DNA of 64,000 nt from Rhodospirillaceae bacterium (GCA_947476695.1 CANJRD010000008.1:92620-156619); one strand, 5' to 3'; positions 47,651-57,934 are shown, numbered from the stretch's first letter. Numbers and translations are program-made. The notes: generated by a model from the letters alone, not told the origin.

Positions 47651-49175
47651 TTACGATTTTGGATCGATGACGGACGACAAGGCATCGAGACGCGGTTCGA
47701 GCTTATCTGGGCCATGGACAGCGCCGTTGCGCGTGAAGTGCATCACGGCATGGCCGTCGTACTTTGGCCAGGGCGTTTCGCCCACGGCACTTGGATCGCC
47801 CTTGGTCGCGAAGGCGCGCCACATTGCGTTCATGGACTTGGACGCAGCTTCCTGCGCGGGATCGGTGATCGGCTGCACGGTGTTGCGCAGCGTCCCGAAG
47901 ACATAGCGCAATTCGGATGCGTGCAAGGCGCCCTTGCCCGCCGCCGCGTCCTCTGCCGAGACCACGCCGAAGAGATAGAGGTAGGTCGGGTGGCCGTTCT
48001 TTTGATGCAGGCGCGCCAAGGCGCGCGTCTGCTGGGTGAAGGTGACGTCGCTGCTGAGATCGCGCAGATATCCGTCCTTCCCGCCATAGGCCGCCATCAG
48101 GGCGGCGTCGGCGCTTTGCGGCACAAGGGCACGCAAGGCCGGGCGCTCGATATCGCCGCCGGGACCTTCCATGCTGTTGGAGCCGAGCATGAACGGCACC
48201 GGCGCTTCGTGGTTCTTGCGGAACGCTTCCCACATGTCTTCGGTGATCGTTTTGCCGTCGCGGATAAAATAGATATTCCGCCGCGGCGCGGTGGCGGACT
48301 CGACGACATCCGCCGCCGGGATGCCGCGCAAGGCCGCGACGTCGGCGTTGTCGCGGCCGACGCTTTTCGCGAACGCCACGCCGTCGGCTTCGGCGGACGG
48401 TTCGCCGGTCGGGCTTGGCTGATCGAGACGCACAAACTGACCGCGCCCGTATCCGGACTCAGCGATAGCCCGATGGAACAGTCCGCGCGCTACGGGCGAG
48501 ATCATCAGACCGTCGACCGACAGCGCGCCGGCGGACTCACCAAAGATCGTGACGTTGTCGGGATCGCCGCCGAAGGCCGCGATGTTGCGCTTCACCCATT
48601 GGAGCGCGGCGACCTGGTCCATCAGGCCGTAGTTGCCGAGACGTCCGCCGTCGGCGTTTTCCTTCGTCAGCGCCGGATGCGCGAAGTACCCGAAGCGGCC
48701 AAGGCGATAGTTCATGCTGACCAGCACCACGCCGCCGCGCGCGAAGGTCGTGCCGTCATAGACCGCCAGCGATGAGGAACCCTGGGTCAAGCCACCGCCG
48801 TAAATCCACACCATCACCGGCAGCTTCTTCGCAATGAGCGGCCGGTACACGTTGAGGACCAGGCAGTCCTCGCTCATGTTCTCGGGCTTGGCGATGAAGC
48901 CTTCGGCCGGACGGTCCTGCGGCAACTGCATGCAGATCTTGCCGAACGTGTCGGCGGTCTTTGTCCCGCTCCACGGCACGACCGGCTGAGGCGCGCGCCA
49001 GCGCAAGGCCCCGACAGGCGGGGCGGCAAAGGGGATGCCCTTGAAGGCATCGCCCCCGGCCTCGGAGACACCGACGACGGTCCCGCCGTCGACCTTCACA
49101 GGCCCCGTGGGCGCGGCCTGGGCGGCCGCCGTCCAGGCCAGCACCATTCCCAGCAAAAAAGGTGATGGTGCGCAT
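47651..49175 (-). CDS. Carboxylesterase type B (secreted), upstream copy; signal peptide frameshifted
   Basis: About 507 residues if repaired. Strong ribosome site GGGGAGGG lies 6 bases before an ATG at 49175, but that ATG is out of frame with the enzyme: an A6 run at 49155-49160 (plus strand) follows six codons. Removing one A gives a perfect signal peptide (MRTITFLLGMVLAW then TAAAQAA). As given, translation could only begin in frame at the internal ATG at 49147, losing the signal. The body is intact (IYGGGLTQG, GESAGAL nucleophile). It is a paralogue of the copy downstream and probably in one operon with it. Confidence 0.8.
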
Positions 49176-49218
49176 GGTGACCCTCCCCGACCCCCAGGAA
49201 GCACCATCTCGCCAGAAT

Positions 49219-49247
49219 CAGAAGGGCGGCTCAAGGCCGCCCTTCTG
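49219..49247. terminator. Hairpin after rplQ
   Basis: Perfect 12-base stem CAGAAGGGCGGC/GCCGCCCTTCTG with a five-base loop, 29 bases beyond the rplQ stop. No clear U-tract follows on the minus strand, so termination strength is uncertain. Confidence 0.55.
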
Positions 49248-49275
49248 GTCTTTCGGTATATGAAGGAAGCGAGGC

Positions 49276-49695
49276 CTAGGCCGCGTCTTCGCTCGCGGCT
49301 TCCGGCGTCGGGCCCGAATCCAGGCCCTTGGCGTCGAGATCGCGGTCGACCAGCTCGATGACGGCCATCGGCGCGGCATCGCCGTAGCGGAAGCCCGCCT
49401 TCAGGATGCGGGTATAGCCGCCCTTGCGGTCCTTGTAGCGCGGACCGATGACGTTGAAGAGCTTCTGGACGACGCCCTCGTCGCGCAGACGGGCGGCCGC
49501 CAGACGGCGGTGCGCCAGCGTGCCCGACTTGCCCAGCGTGATCAGACGCTCGACGTACGGACGCAGGTCCTTCGCCTTGGGCAGAGTGGTCTTGATCTGC
49601 TCATGCTTGAGCAGCGCATTGGCGAGGTTCGCGAACAGGGCGCGACGATGGCCCTTGGTGCGGTTCAGCTTACGAGTACCCATGCCGTGACGCAT
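49276..49695 (-). CDS. rplQ: 50S ribosomal protein L17
   Basis: 139 residues from the ATG at 49695; the longer open frame to 49782 lacks homology. Starts [12 protein letters not shown] as expected. It has a short acidic C-terminal tail (EAASEDAA) beyond the core. Last gene of the alpha operon. Confidence 0.95.
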   Translation of the reverse strand: MRHGMGTRKLNRTKGHRRALFANLANALLKHEQIKTTLPKAKDLRPYVERLITLGKSGTLAHRRLAAARLRDEGVVQKLFNVIGPRYKDRKGGYTRILKAGFRYGDAAPMAVIELVDRDLDAKGLDSGPTPEAASEDAA

Positions 49696-49797
49696 TGGTG
49701 CAGTCCTTCCACTCTGGCCTCGCGCACGAGGACCGATTTCGTATTCCCGGCGCCCGCGAACGGTACGACGGAATTGGACCACCTTGGTCCGGGTAGC

Positions 49798-49819
49798 AGG
49801 GCCTCCCGAAGGAGGCCCT
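49798..49819 (-). other. UUCG-capped hairpin between rpoA and rplQ
   Basis: Read on the minus strand, AGGGCCTCC and GGAGGCCCT enclose the tetraloop TTCG, a C(UUCG)G-type stable loop. It is preceded, not followed, by a T6 run, so it is unlikely to be a terminator; it may stabilise or process the mRNA between rpoA and rplQ. Confidence 0.55.
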
Positions 49820-49827
49820 CGAAAAAA

Positions 49828-50844
49828 CTAGAACGGCTCTTCGAGCTTCTTGGCCAGCTCTTCGATGTTCTCAGGCGGCCAGTTCGGGATTTCCATGCCG
49901 AGATGGAGACCCATCTGCGCCAGGACTTCCTTGATCTCGTTAAGCGACTTGCGGCCGAAGTTCGGCGTGCGCAGCATCTCGGCTTCGGTCTTCTGAACCA
50001 GGTCGCCGATGTAGATGATGTTGTCGTTCTTGAGGCAGTTGGCCGAACGGACCGACAGCTCGAGTTCGTCGACTTTGCGCAGCAGGTTCTTGTTGAACGG
50101 CAGTTCGTCTTCGACGCGTTCGGCCAGGGCGGCCTGCGGCTCTTCGAAGTTGATGAACAGCTTCAGCTGGTCCTGGACGATGCGCGCGGCGAGCGCGACG
50201 GCATCTTCCGGCTTCACGGCGCCGTTCGTTTCAACGGTCATCGACAGACGGTCGTAGTCGGTCTGCTGACCGACGCGGGTGTTGTCGACCTTGTAGGCGA
50301 CGCGGCGCACGGGCGAGAAGATCGAGTCGACCGGGATCAGGCCGATCGGATCGTCTTCGCGGCGGTTGTTGACGGCGGCGACGTAGCCCTTGCCGGTGTT
50401 GACCTCGAACTCGATCGACAGGTTCGCGGCTTCATCCAGATGGCAGATGACGAGATCGGGATTCATGATCTCGATGTCGGCCGGCGTCTGGATCTGGCCG
50501 GCGGTGACCGCACCCGGACCCTTGGCCTTCAGCGTCATGCGCTTCGGGCCGTCGCCGTGCAGGTTCAGCGCCAGCATCTTGATGTTGAGGATCAGGTCGG
50601 TGACGTCTTCACGGACGCCCGGAACCGACGAGAACTCGTGCAGCACGCCATCGATGCGGATGGACGTCACCGCCGCACCTTGCAGCGACGACAACAAAAC
50701 GCGGCGCAGCGCATTGCCCAACGTAACGCCGAAACCGCGCTCGAGCGGCTCGGCGACGATGGTCGCCAGACGGCGGTGGTCGTCGCCCGTCTCAACGGCG
50801 AGCTTCGACGGCTTGATCATTTCCTGCCAGTTTTTCTGGATCAC
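49828..50844 (-). CDS. rpoA: RNA polymerase alpha subunit
   Basis: 338 residues. N-terminal dimerisation domain ([30 protein letters not shown]) and C-terminal DNA-binding domain ([34 protein letters not shown]) both complete. It follows rpsK after a 92-base gap that contains a dyad. Confidence 0.97.
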   Translation of the reverse strand: MIQKNWQEMIKPSKLAVETGDDHRRLATIVAEPLERGFGVTLGNALRRVLLSSLQGAAVTSIRIDGVLHEFSSVPGVREDVTDLILNIKMLALNLHGDGPKRMTLKAKGPGAVTAGQIQTPADIEIMNPDLVICHLDEAANLSIEFEVNTGKGYVAAVNNRREDDPIGLIPVDSIFSPVRRVAYKVDNTRVGQQTDYDRLSMTVETNGAVKPEDAVALAARIVQDQLKLFINFEEPQAALAERVEDELPFNKNLLRKVDELELSVRSANCLKNDNIIYIGDLVQKTEAEMLRTPNFGRKSLNEIKEVLAQMGLHLGMEIPNWPPENIEELAKKLEEPF

Positions 50845-50936
50845 GGCTGATGTCTCGCTCTACTAGTCACAATCGCCGTCGGCTCAGGCCTGCGGACGAG
50901 GTCCACAGGCGGCGACGGCACCGGTACGAAAAAAAC

Positions 50937-51359
50937 TTAGACGCGACGACGCTTGCGCGGACGGCAACCGTTGTGCGGCACCGGCGTCACGTCCTGGATG
51001 GACGTCACAGTGAAGCCGACGGCCTGCAGAGCGCGCAGCGCGGATTCACGGCCCGTTCCCGGACCCTTCACCAGCACCGACAACACCTTCATGCCGTGTT
51101 CCATGGCTTTGCGACCGGCGCTTTCGGCGGCGACCTGCGCGGCGTAGGGGGTCGACTTGCGCGAACCCTTGAAGCCCTGCGCGCCGGCCGAGGCCCAGGC
51201 GATCGTGTTGCCCTGGAAATCGGTGATGGTGATCATGGTGTTGTTGAACGTCGCGTTCACATGCGCGATGCCCGAGCTGATGTTCTTGCGCTCGCGGCGC
51301 TTTGCGCGCGGAGCGCCGGCGCCGGCTGCGCCCGATGCTGCTGTTTCTGCTTTAGCCAT
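50937..51359 (-). CDS. rpsK: 30S ribosomal protein S11
   Basis: 140 residues. Core [17 protein letters not shown] to [13 protein letters not shown] is normal. An Ala/Gly-rich N-terminal extension (about 1-20) precedes it and is longer than usual. Confidence 0.97.
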   Translation of the reverse strand: MAKAETAASGAAGAGAPRAKRRERKNISSGIAHVNATFNNTMITITDFQGNTIAWASAGAQGFKGSRKSTPYAAQVAAESAGRKAMEHGMKVLSVLVKGPGTGRESALRALQAVGFTVTSIQDVTPVPHNGCRPRKRRRV

Positions 51360-51417
51360 CTGAGGTGTTCTTTCGTCCCTGGAACTCGACGAACGCGACG
51401 CGCGTGAACGCGTGCGT

Positions 51418-51795
51418 TTACTTGGTCACTTTCTTCTTGCCGGCGATCGGCTTCGCCGGACCCTTGCGGGTACGCGCGTTGGTGTGCGTGCGCTGGCCGT
51501 GAACCGGCAGGCCTTTACGGTGACGCAGGCCCTTGTAGCAACCGAGGTCCATCAGACGCTTGATGTTCATCGCGACTTCACGACGCAGGTCGCCTTCCAC
51601 CGTGAAATCACGGTCGATGGCATCGCGAATGCGAATGATCTCGTCTTCGGTCAACTGATTGACGCGACGGGTCGGATCGATACCAACACGTTCGATGATC
51701 TGATCGGCGTTGGTCGGACCAATGCCGTAGATGTAGCGGAGGGCGATGCCCACGCGCTTGTTGGTCGGTAAATTTACGCCAGCGATACGTGCCAA
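51418..51795 (-). CDS. rpsM: 30S ribosomal protein S13
   Basis: 125 residues from a TTG at 51795: the family N-terminus (M)[14 protein letters not shown] aligns exactly and AAGGAG lies 8 bases upstream. The open frame to 51846 would add 17 residues without homology or ribosome site. First gene of an rpsM-rpsK-rpoA-rplQ unit with its own promoter. Confidence 0.93.
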   Translation of the reverse strand: MARIAGVNLPTNKRVGIALRYIYGIGPTNADQIIERVGIDPTRRVNQLTEDEIIRIRDAIDRDFTVEGDLRREVAMNIKRLMDLGCYKGLRHRKGLPVHGQRTHTNARTRKGPAKPIAGKKKVTK

Positions 51796-51861
51796 GGCGC
51801 GTACTCCTTGTTGATCTCTAAAGTTGTAAGTTGGAGGCCTCGGCAACCCGAAAAGCGCGCC

Positions 51862-51889
51862 ATTATAGGCAGTTAGCTTTCCGAGTCAA
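51862..51889 (-). promoter_or_regulatory. Sigma70 promoter of rpsM
   Basis: On the minus strand TTGACT (51889-51884) and TATAAT (51867-51862) are 16 bases apart, a near-consensus sigma70 promoter, about 67 bases upstream of the rpsM start and downstream of adk. It would let the alpha operon be expressed apart from spc-secY-adk. Confidence 0.75.
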
Positions 51890-51904
51890 CGCACCCTCAA
51901 CGCC

Positions 51905-52549
51905 CTAAATGGCCTCTAAATCGGCCGTAACCACATCCATATCCCGGTCTCCGTCCACCACGTGGAGCAACCCCTTGCCCTCATAGTAGGGCAACAGCGG
52001 GGCCGTCTGGGCGTGATAGGCGGCCAACCGGGCCGCAACCGTCTCAGCATTGTCGTCCGCCCGGCGGCTGAAGGTGGTCCCGCCACAGACATCGCACAGG
52101 CCGGCCTTTTTCGGCTGCTTGAACGTGTCGTGGTAGCCCTCGCCGCAGGTCGAGCAGGTAAACCGCCCGGTAATCCGCTCGACCAGCTTGGCATCGGGTA
52201 CCTGGACCTCGATGACGCTGTCGAGCTTCATGTTCTTCGAGGCCAGCAGCTTATCCAGCGCTTCCGCCTGCGGAATGGTCCGCGGGAAGCCATCCAGGAT
52301 AAACCCGGCCTTACAGTCCGCCTGGTCGAGCCGCTCGTCGATCAGCCCGATCATAATGTCGTCCGAGACAAGCTGGCCGGCGTCCATGACAGCCTTGGCC
52401 TGCTTGCCGATCGGCGTGCCGGCCTTGACGGCGGCGCGCAGCATGTCTCCGGTCGAGAGCTGCGGAATCCCGTAGCGCTCCTGCAACCGCTTGGCTTGGG
52501 TCCCCTTCCCGCCCCCGGGAGGACCCATAAGGATGAGCCGCTTCGCCAT
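51905..52549 (-). CDS. adk: Adenylate kinase
   Basis: 214 residues. Walker A GPPGGGKG at 9-16, ILDGFPRT at 84-91, long-type LID with four Cys (C132, C135, C152, C155), which likely bind a zinc ion. It interconverts AMP, ADP and ATP. It follows secY after eight bases. Confidence 0.95.
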   Translation of the reverse strand: MAKRLILMGPPGGGKGTQAKRLQERYGIPQLSTGDMLRAAVKAGTPIGKQAKAVMDAGQLVSDDIMIGLIDERLDQADCKAGFILDGFPRTIPQAEALDKLLASKNMKLDSVIEVQVPDAKLVERITGRFTCSTCGEGYHDTFKQPKKAGLCDVCGGTTFSRRADDNAETVAARLAAYHAQTAPLLPYYEGKGLLHVVDGDRDMDVVTADLEAI

Positions 52550-52556
52550 AGCGCCC

Positions 52557-53903
52557 TTACTTACGTCCCCGCAGACGAGACTTCTTCAGAAGCCCCTCGT
52601 ATTGATGTGCCAGCAGATGCGCCTGAACCTGCTGCATGGTGGCCAGCACCACGCTCACCACGATCATCAGGCTGGTGCCGCCGAAGTAGAACGGCACGGA
52701 CAGCCGCGTGATCAGGAACTCAGGGATCAGACACACGATAATTAGATACAGCGCGCCCACCGTCGTCAGGCGGGTCAGCACGTAGTCGAGATGCTCGGCG
52801 GTGTTCTTGCCCGGACGGATGCCAGGCACGAAGCCGCCGTACTTGCGCAGGTTCTCCGCCGTCTCGGCCGGGTTGAACACGACAGCAGTGTAGAAATAGG
52901 CGAAGAAGACGATCATCGCCGAATAGAGGATCAGATACAGCGGCTGACCGCGACCGAGCAGCACGCCCAGCGTGTTCATGATGCCGCCCTCGCTGGAGGT
53001 GCCCTGGAAGCCGGCGACCGTGAGCGGCAGCAGCAGCAGCGAGCTGGCGAAGATCGGCGGGATCACGCCCGAGGTGTTGAGCTTGAGCGGCAGGTGCGAG
53101 TTCTCGCCGCCGAAAATCTTGTTGCCCATTTGTCGCTTTGGGTACTGCACGAGTATTCGTCGCTGCGCGAGTTCCACAAAGACGATGAAGGCGATCACGG
53201 CCACGGCGCCGATCGCGAGGAAGGCGATCACGAAGAACGACAGGGCACCGGTGCGGCCGAGTTCCAACGTGTTGGCGATGGCGCCCGGGATGCCGGCGAC
53301 GATACCGGCGAAGATCAGGAGCGAGATGCCCTGCCCGATGCCGCGTTCGTTGATCTGCTCACCGAGCCACACGAGGAACATTGTGCCGCCGACGAGCGTG
53401 ACGCAGGTGGTGAACTTGAAGAACGTGCCCGGATTGAGAACAGCGGGGGCGCCGGTCGAACTGGTGGCCGACTGCAAACCCGCGGCAATGCCGATCGCCT
53501 GAAGCGCGGTGATGAGAACCGTCAGATAACGCGTGTACTGGTTCAGCTTGATGCGACCCGTCACGCCTTCCTTCTTCATGTTCTCGAGCGCCGGGTTCAC
53601 CGCCGACAGGAGCTGAATGATGATGGAAGCCGAGATGTACGGCATGATGTTAAGCGCGAAGATGCTCATGCGCGAAAGCGCGCCGCCCGAGAACACGTCG
53701 AACATGCCGAGCACGCCGCGGCTCTGGGTCTTGATGATATCGGCCATCACCATCGGGTCGATGCCCGGAAGGGTGATGAAGGTGCCGGCGCGATAGATCA
53801 GCAGCGCACCGAGCGCGAACCAGATGCGGCGCTTCAGCTCGGTCGCCTTCGAGAAGGCGCCAAGGTTCATATTCGCTGCAACTTGGTCGGCCGCTGAAGC
53901 CAT
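52557..53903 (-). CDS. secY: Preprotein translocase subunit SecY
   Basis: 448 residues from the ATG at 53903 (GGAG about 7 bases upstream; TTG at 53915 is an alternative). Ten membrane helices; motifs ALGALLIYRAGTFITLPGI at helix 1 and the C-terminal cytosolic loops are normal. Central channel of the Sec translocon. Confidence 0.96.
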   Translation of the reverse strand: MASAADQVAANMNLGAFSKATELKRRIWFALGALLIYRAGTFITLPGIDPMVMADIIKTQSRGVLGMFDVFSGGALSRMSIFALNIMPYISASIIIQLLSAVNPALENMKKEGVTGRIKLNQYTRYLTVLITALQAIGIAAGLQSATSSTGAPAVLNPGTFFKFTTCVTLVGGTMFLVWLGEQINERGIGQGISLLIFAGIVAGIPGAIANTLELGRTGALSFFVIAFLAIGAVAVIAFIVFVELAQRRILVQYPKRQMGNKIFGGENSHLPLKLNTSGVIPPIFASSLLLLPLTVAGFQGTSSEGGIMNTLGVLLGRGQPLYLILYSAMIVFFAYFYTAVVFNPAETAENLRKYGGFVPGIRPGKNTAEHLDYVLTRLTTVGALYLIIVCLIPEFLITRLSVPFYFGGTSLMIVVSVVLATMQQVQAHLLAHQYEGLLKKSRLRGRK

Positions 53904-54016
53904 ACCCGTCTCCAAAATGCGCTGCAGCGCCGGAACGACCCTTCCACGATGGAAAAGCGTCCCGCGCTGCGGCGTAGCATAACTCTAGGCCGCGACGGTT
54001 TCCCGACGCGGATCGC

Positions 54017-54580
54017 TTAGCGCGACGCTTTCTTCTCGGCAGCCTTCTTCGCACGCTCCGCACGCTTCGTCGGCGCCTTACGGCCCTTGAGCGGCGCCGC
54101 GGCAATTTCCTTGGCCTTCTCGACTTCGAGCAACTTCACGCTGCCGCCCGCCTTCTCGACCGCTTCGATCGCCTTCTGCGAGGCGCCGGCGACTTCGATG
54201 GTGAGCTTTGCCTTCAGTTCGCCATCACCGAGCAGACGCACGCCGTCAAGCGCGCGGCGGATGATGCCGGCGGTGACCAGGGCTTCCGCGGTGACCGCGT
54301 CCTTCGCATCGATGCGGCCGGAGTCGAGCGCAGCCTGCAGCGCGCCAATGTTGAGTGGCACGTACTTCTTCTTATGGATCGACGTGAAGCCACGCTTCGG
54401 CAAGCGACGGAAGAGCGGCATCTGGCCGCCCTCGAAGCCGTTCACGGCGACGCCGGTACGAGCCTTCTGACCCTTCACGCCGCGGCCCGAGGTCTTGCCG
54501 AGGCCCGAACCGATACCGCGGCCCAGGAGCTTCGGCGTCTTGGTCGAGCCCGGACGCGGATGGAGTTGGTTGAGTTTCAT
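54017..54580 (-). CDS. rplO: 50S ribosomal protein L15
   Basis: 187 residues. Core starts [33 protein letters not shown] and is normal to about 150; a Lys/Ala-rich C-terminal extension ([21 protein letters not shown] region) adds about 30 residues. Confidence 0.95.
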   Translation of the reverse strand: MKLNQLHPRPGSTKTPKLLGRGIGSGLGKTSGRGVKGQKARTGVAVNGFEGGQMPLFRRLPKRGFTSIHKKKYVPLNIGALQAALDSGRIDAKDAVTAEALVTAGIIRRALDGVRLLGDGELKAKLTIEVAGASQKAIEAVEKAGGSVKLLEVEKAKEIAAAPLKGRKAPTKRAERAKKAAEKKASR

Positions 54581-54654
54581 TGTCTTCGTCCTTTACGCCG
54601 CACCTCGTGAAAGGAACCGCGCCCGGTGGCGCCGTCCCCTACATGGGGTGTGGA

Positions 54655-55008
54655 TCAGCCTTCGTCCACGCGGACGAGGTGCTTCACCGTGTTGATCATG
54701 CCGCGCACCGCCGGAGTATCTTCCAGAGTGGAGGTACGGCGGATCTTGTTCAGGCCGAGCCCGATCAACGTGCCGCGCTGATTGGCATAACGGCCAGCCG
54801 CGCTGTGGATCTGGGTGATCGTAACCGTCTTGCCGGACGGCGCCTTCTTCGCGGCCTTCGCCGGCTTCGCAGCCGTCGCGGCCTTGGCAGCCTTCGGAGC
54901 CTTCGCGTCAGCCGCCGAGGCTTCCGCCTTCGGCCTCTTCGGAGCGGCCTTCTTCGCCGGCTTCTTCTCAGCGCCGTCAGCGGCGGTCGTTTCTTTCTTC
55001 GTCGCCAT
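54655..55008 (-). CDS. rpmD: 50S ribosomal protein L30 with long N-terminal extension
   Basis: 117 residues; L30 is normally about 60. Residues 60-117 ([13 protein letters not shown] to [11 protein letters not shown]) are the L30 fold. Residues 1-58 are almost only Ala, Lys and Pro, resembling histone H1-type tails. The extension is encoded in frame, with no start codon or ribosome site near residue 59, so it appears to be translated. Confidence 0.9.
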   Translation of the reverse strand: MATKKETTAADGAEKKPAKKAAPKRPKAEASAADAKAPKAAKAATAAKPAKAAKKAPSGKTVTITQIHSAAGRYANQRGTLIGLGLNKIRRTSTLEDTPAVRGMINTVKHLVRVDEG

Positions 55009-55013
55009 GAGCT

Positions 55014-55688
55014 TTAGGCCTCCTTGGCGGCTTCTTTAGCCGGTTCTTCGCGACGGCCGACGATGTCGGCGATCTTCTTGCCGCGCTTGTTCGCGACGGC
55101 GCGCGGGCTGGTCATGCTCATCAGCGCAGCGAACGTGGCTTTCACCATGTTGTGCGGATTGTTTGAGCCGACGCTCTTGGCGACGATGTCCTGTACGCCC
55201 ATGGTCTCGAACACGGCGCGCATCGGGCCGCCGGCGATGATGCCGGTACCGGCCGGCGCAGCGCGCAGGATGACCTTGCCGGCGCCGAAGCGGCCGTACA
55301 GATCATGATGCAACGTGCGGCCTTCGCGCAGCGGAACGCGGATCATCTGGCGCTTGGCGGAATCGGTCGCCTTGCGGATCGCTTCCGGCACTTCGCGCGC
55401 CTTGCCCGAGCCGTAACCGACGCGGCCCTTGCCGTCGCCAACCAGCACCAGGGCTGCGAAAGCGAAACGACGGCCGCCCTTCACCACCTTGGCGACGCGG
55501 TTGATATGAACGAGCTTGTCGATGAATTCATCATCGCGCTCACCGCCGCGATCCCGGTCACCGCCGCGACCGCGACCGCGCTCACGCTCGCCGCCGCGCT
55601 CGTTTCCGCCTGGGCCTTTGCCGCCTGGGCCTTTGCCGCCCGGGCCTTTGCTGCCGGGGCCTTTGCCGCCTGAAGGAGTTCGTGCCAT
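55014..55688 (-). CDS. rpsE: 30S ribosomal protein S5 with Gly/Arg-rich N-terminus
   Basis: 224 residues. The S5 double-stranded RNA-binding domain starts about residue 52 ([23 protein letters not shown]). Residues 5-28 are GGKGP-type repeats and 29-50 are Arg/Gly/Glu-rich. The repeat is visible in DNA as four near-identical 15-base units at 55611-55670. A Glu/Ala-rich C-terminal tail follows. Confidence 0.93.
   Translation of the reverse strand: MARTPSGGKGPGSKGPGGKGPGGKGPGGNERGGERERGRGRGGDRDRGGERDDEFIDKLVHINRVAKVVKGGRRFAFAALVLVGDGKGRVGYGSGKAREVPEAIRKATDSAKRQMIRVPLREGRTLHHDLYGRFGAGKVILRAAPAGTGIIAGGPMRAVFETMGVQDIVAKSVGSNNPHNMVKATFAALMSMTSPRAVANKRGKKIADIVGRREEPAKEAAKEA
55611..55670 (-). repeat. 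15-base tandem repeat inside rpsE
   Basis: Four copies of TGGGCCTTTGCCGCC (plus strand; one or two base differences per copy) encode [10 protein letters not shown] units at the S5 N-terminus. It is likely to vary in copy number. Confidence 0.8.
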
Positions 55689-55700
55689 CGCTCTGTTTCC

Positions 55701-56060
55701 TTAAAACTTCAATCCGCCTTCACGCGCGGCATCCGCCAGCGCCTTGATGCGACCGTGGTACCGGAAGGCGCCGCGATCGAACACGACAGCCTCGACGCCG
55801 GCCTTCTTGGCTCGTTCCGCAACCGCTTTACCGACGATCGCAGCGGTTTCCTTGGTAAGCCCCTTCACCTTGTCGCGCAGTTCGGCATCGACGCTCGAGG
55901 CCGAAGCGAGGGTCTTGCCGTCTTCGTCAGAGATGACTTGCGCGTAGATGTGACGGCCCGAACGGAAAACCGACAGACGCGGACGGCCATGCGCCGCCGC
56001 TTTGACGGAGAAGCGCGTGCGCACACGACGACGATTGATAGTCTTGGATGCTGAGGGCAT
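55701..56060 (-). CDS. rplR: 50S ribosomal protein L18
   Basis: 119 residues, normal. [16 protein letters not shown] and [24 protein letters not shown] are family blocks. It binds 5S rRNA. Confidence 0.97.
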   Translation of the reverse strand: MPSASKTINRRRVRTRFSVKAAAHGRPRLSVFRSGRHIYAQVISDEDGKTLASASSVDAELRDKVKGLTKETAAIVGKAVAERAKKAGVEAVVFDRGAFRYHGRIKALADAAREGGLKF

Positions 56061-56069
56061 GGCGCTTCC

Positions 56070-56603
56070 TTACTTCTTCTTGCCTTCTTTGCGCAGGATC
56101 GTCTCTTCCTGGTACTTGATGCCCTTGCCCTTGTACGGCTCGGGTCCCTTCAGGCTACGCAGGTTCGCGGCCACTTGGCCGACGCGCTGACGATCAGCGC
56201 CAGTGATTTCGATCTGGGTCGGGGTCGGGGTCTTCACTTCGACACCTTCCGGCACGGGGAAGATTACGTCGTGCGAGAAACCGAGGTTCAGCGTGATCTT
56301 CTTGCCCTGGGCTGCTGCTTTCAGACCGACGCCGTTGATGTCGAGCACACGCCTGTAGCCCTGGCTGACGCCGCGGACCATGTTGTTGACGAGCGCGCGG
56401 GTCGTGCCCCACTGCGCACGGCTACGCTTGGTCTCGGACTTCGCCTTGACCCACACCTTGCCGTCTTCAACCGACGTTACAACGTCGTCGGTGGTGTCGA
56501 GCTTCAGCTCACCGAGCTTGCCCTTCACGACGAGTTGCTTGCCAGTCTGGGTGACAGTCACACCTTGCGGAATGACTACCGGGTTTTTGCCAACGCGCGA
56601 CAT
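56070..56603 (-). CDS. rplF: 50S ribosomal protein L6
   Basis: 177 residues, normal. Starts MSRVGKNPVVIPQGV, ends with GPEPYKGKGIKY. Two alpha/beta repeats. Confidence 0.97.
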   Translation of the reverse strand: MSRVGKNPVVIPQGVTVTQTGKQLVVKGKLGELKLDTTDDVVTSVEDGKVWVKAKSETKRSRAQWGTTRALVNNMVRGVSQGYRRVLDINGVGLKAAAQGKKITLNLGFSHDVIFPVPEGVEVKTPTPTQIEITGADRQRVGQVAANLRSLKGPEPYKGKGIKYQEETILRKEGKKK

Positions 56604-56649
56604 CTTTCGCTTCCTTTAAGCGGCCCTCGGTTGCCCGAGAACCTTTGAA

Positions 56650-57048
56650 CTAGAAGATCTGGCAGAGCACTTCGCCGCCCACGTTCGCCTGCCGGGCTTC
56701 GTGGTCCGACATGACGCCGCGCGGGGTCGACAGGATCGAGATGCCGAGACCGTTATAGACCTTCGGAAGGTCCTTGATCTTCGCGTAAACGCGACGACCC
56801 GGCTTCGACACGCGCGTGATCTCGTTAATCACGGGCTCGCCTTCGTTGTACTTCAGCTCAATCTTGAGCTCATCGATGCCGGCGCGGACGGCGTAGCGCT
56901 CGAAGCTACGGATGTAGCCTTCACGCTCCAGAACGCGCAGCAGGTTTTCACGCAGCTTGGAAGCCGGCGAATTGACGACGCTCTTGCCGGCCCGCTGTCC
57001 GTTACGGATGCGGGTCAGCAAATCGCCCAAGGGATCGGACATGGACAT
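56650..57048 (-). CDS. rpsH: 30S ribosomal protein S8
   Basis: 132 residues. GGAA lies 8 bases before the ATG at 57048, so that start is preferred over the ATG two codons later. [15 protein letters not shown] and [17 protein letters not shown] are diagnostic. S8 binds 16S rRNA and, in E. coli, represses the spc operon. Confidence 0.97.
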   Translation of the reverse strand: MSMSDPLGDLLTRIRNGQRAGKSVVNSPASKLRENLLRVLEREGYIRSFERYAVRAGIDELKIELKYNEGEPVINEITRVSKPGRRVYAKIKDLPKVYNGLGISILSTPRGVMSDHEARQANVGGEVLCQIF

Positions 57049-57060
57049 GGGGCGTTTTCC

Positions 57061-57366
57061 TTACCAGCTCGACTTGACCATGCCGGGAATCTGACCCTTC
57101 GAGGCCAGCTCACGCAGCTTGTTACGCGCCATCTTGAACTTGCGATAAACGGCGCGCGGACGGCCCGTCAGTTCGCAGCGATTACGCTGACGGTTCTTCG
57201 CGGAGTTGCGCGGAACCTGGGCCAGTTTGACGACGGCGGCGAAACGCTCTTCGTCACCGGTTTCCTTGTCCATGATCAGCGCCTTCAGCTTCGCGCGCTT
57301 AGCCGCGAGCGACTTGCCGAGCTTCGTGCGGTTTTTGTTCCGCTCGACGGTGGATGTCTTTGCCAT
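57061..57366 (-). CDS. rpsN: 30S ribosomal protein S14 (zinc-free type)
   Basis: 101 residues, the long form without the CxxC zinc pairs. Core [44 protein letters not shown] spans most of residues 50-95. Confidence 0.96.
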   Translation of the reverse strand: MAKTSTVERNKNRTKLGKSLAAKRAKLKALIMDKETGDEERFAAVVKLAQVPRNSAKNRQRNRCELTGRPRAVYRKFKMARNKLRELASKGQIPGMVKSSW

Positions 57367-57383
57367 CGGGTCTGTGCTCCCGC

Positions 57384-57923
57384 TTACTTCTGGAACGGCA
57401 TGTCGAACGCTTCAAGAAGCGCGCGCGCTTCGTCGTCCGTTTTTGCCGTGGTGCAGATGGTGATGTTCATGCCGCGGACCTTGTCGATCTTGTCGTAGTT
57501 GATCTCCGGGAACACGAGTTGTTCCTTGAGGCCCATGTTGTAGTTGCCCGCGCCATCAAAGCTTTTGCCCGACACGCCGCGGAAGTCGCGGATACGCGGC
57601 ATGGCGATGTTGATCAGGCGGTCGAGGAACTCGTACATGCGCGCCTTGCGCAGCGTGACCGAGCAACCGACGATCTGGTTTTCGCGCAGCTTGAAGTTCG
57701 CGATCGCCTTGCGGGACTTCGTGATCACCGGCTTCTGGCCGGCGATCGCGGTGAGGTTATCCACCGCGCCTTCGATCTTCTTCTTGTCCTGCGAGGCTTC
57801 GCCAACGCCCATATTGATGACGATCTTTGTCAAGCGCGGGACCTCCATCGGATTCCCGTACTTAAACTTTTCGGCGAGGCCGCTTTTCACGACTTCGTCG
57901 TAGTGCTTACGCAAACGCGCCAT
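57384..57923 (-). CDS. rplE: 50S ribosomal protein L5
   Basis: 179 residues, normal. [20 protein letters not shown] and [30 protein letters not shown] are family blocks; 5S rRNA binder. Confidence 0.97.
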   Translation of the reverse strand: MARLRKHYDEVVKSGLAEKFKYGNPMEVPRLTKIVINMGVGEASQDKKKIEGAVDNLTAIAGQKPVITKSRKAIANFKLRENQIVGCSVTLRKARMYEFLDRLINIAMPRIRDFRGVSGKSFDGAGNYNMGLKEQLVFPEINYDKIDKVRGMNITICTTAKTDDEARALLEAFDMPFQK

Positions 57924-57934
57924 TGCCGTCGTCC

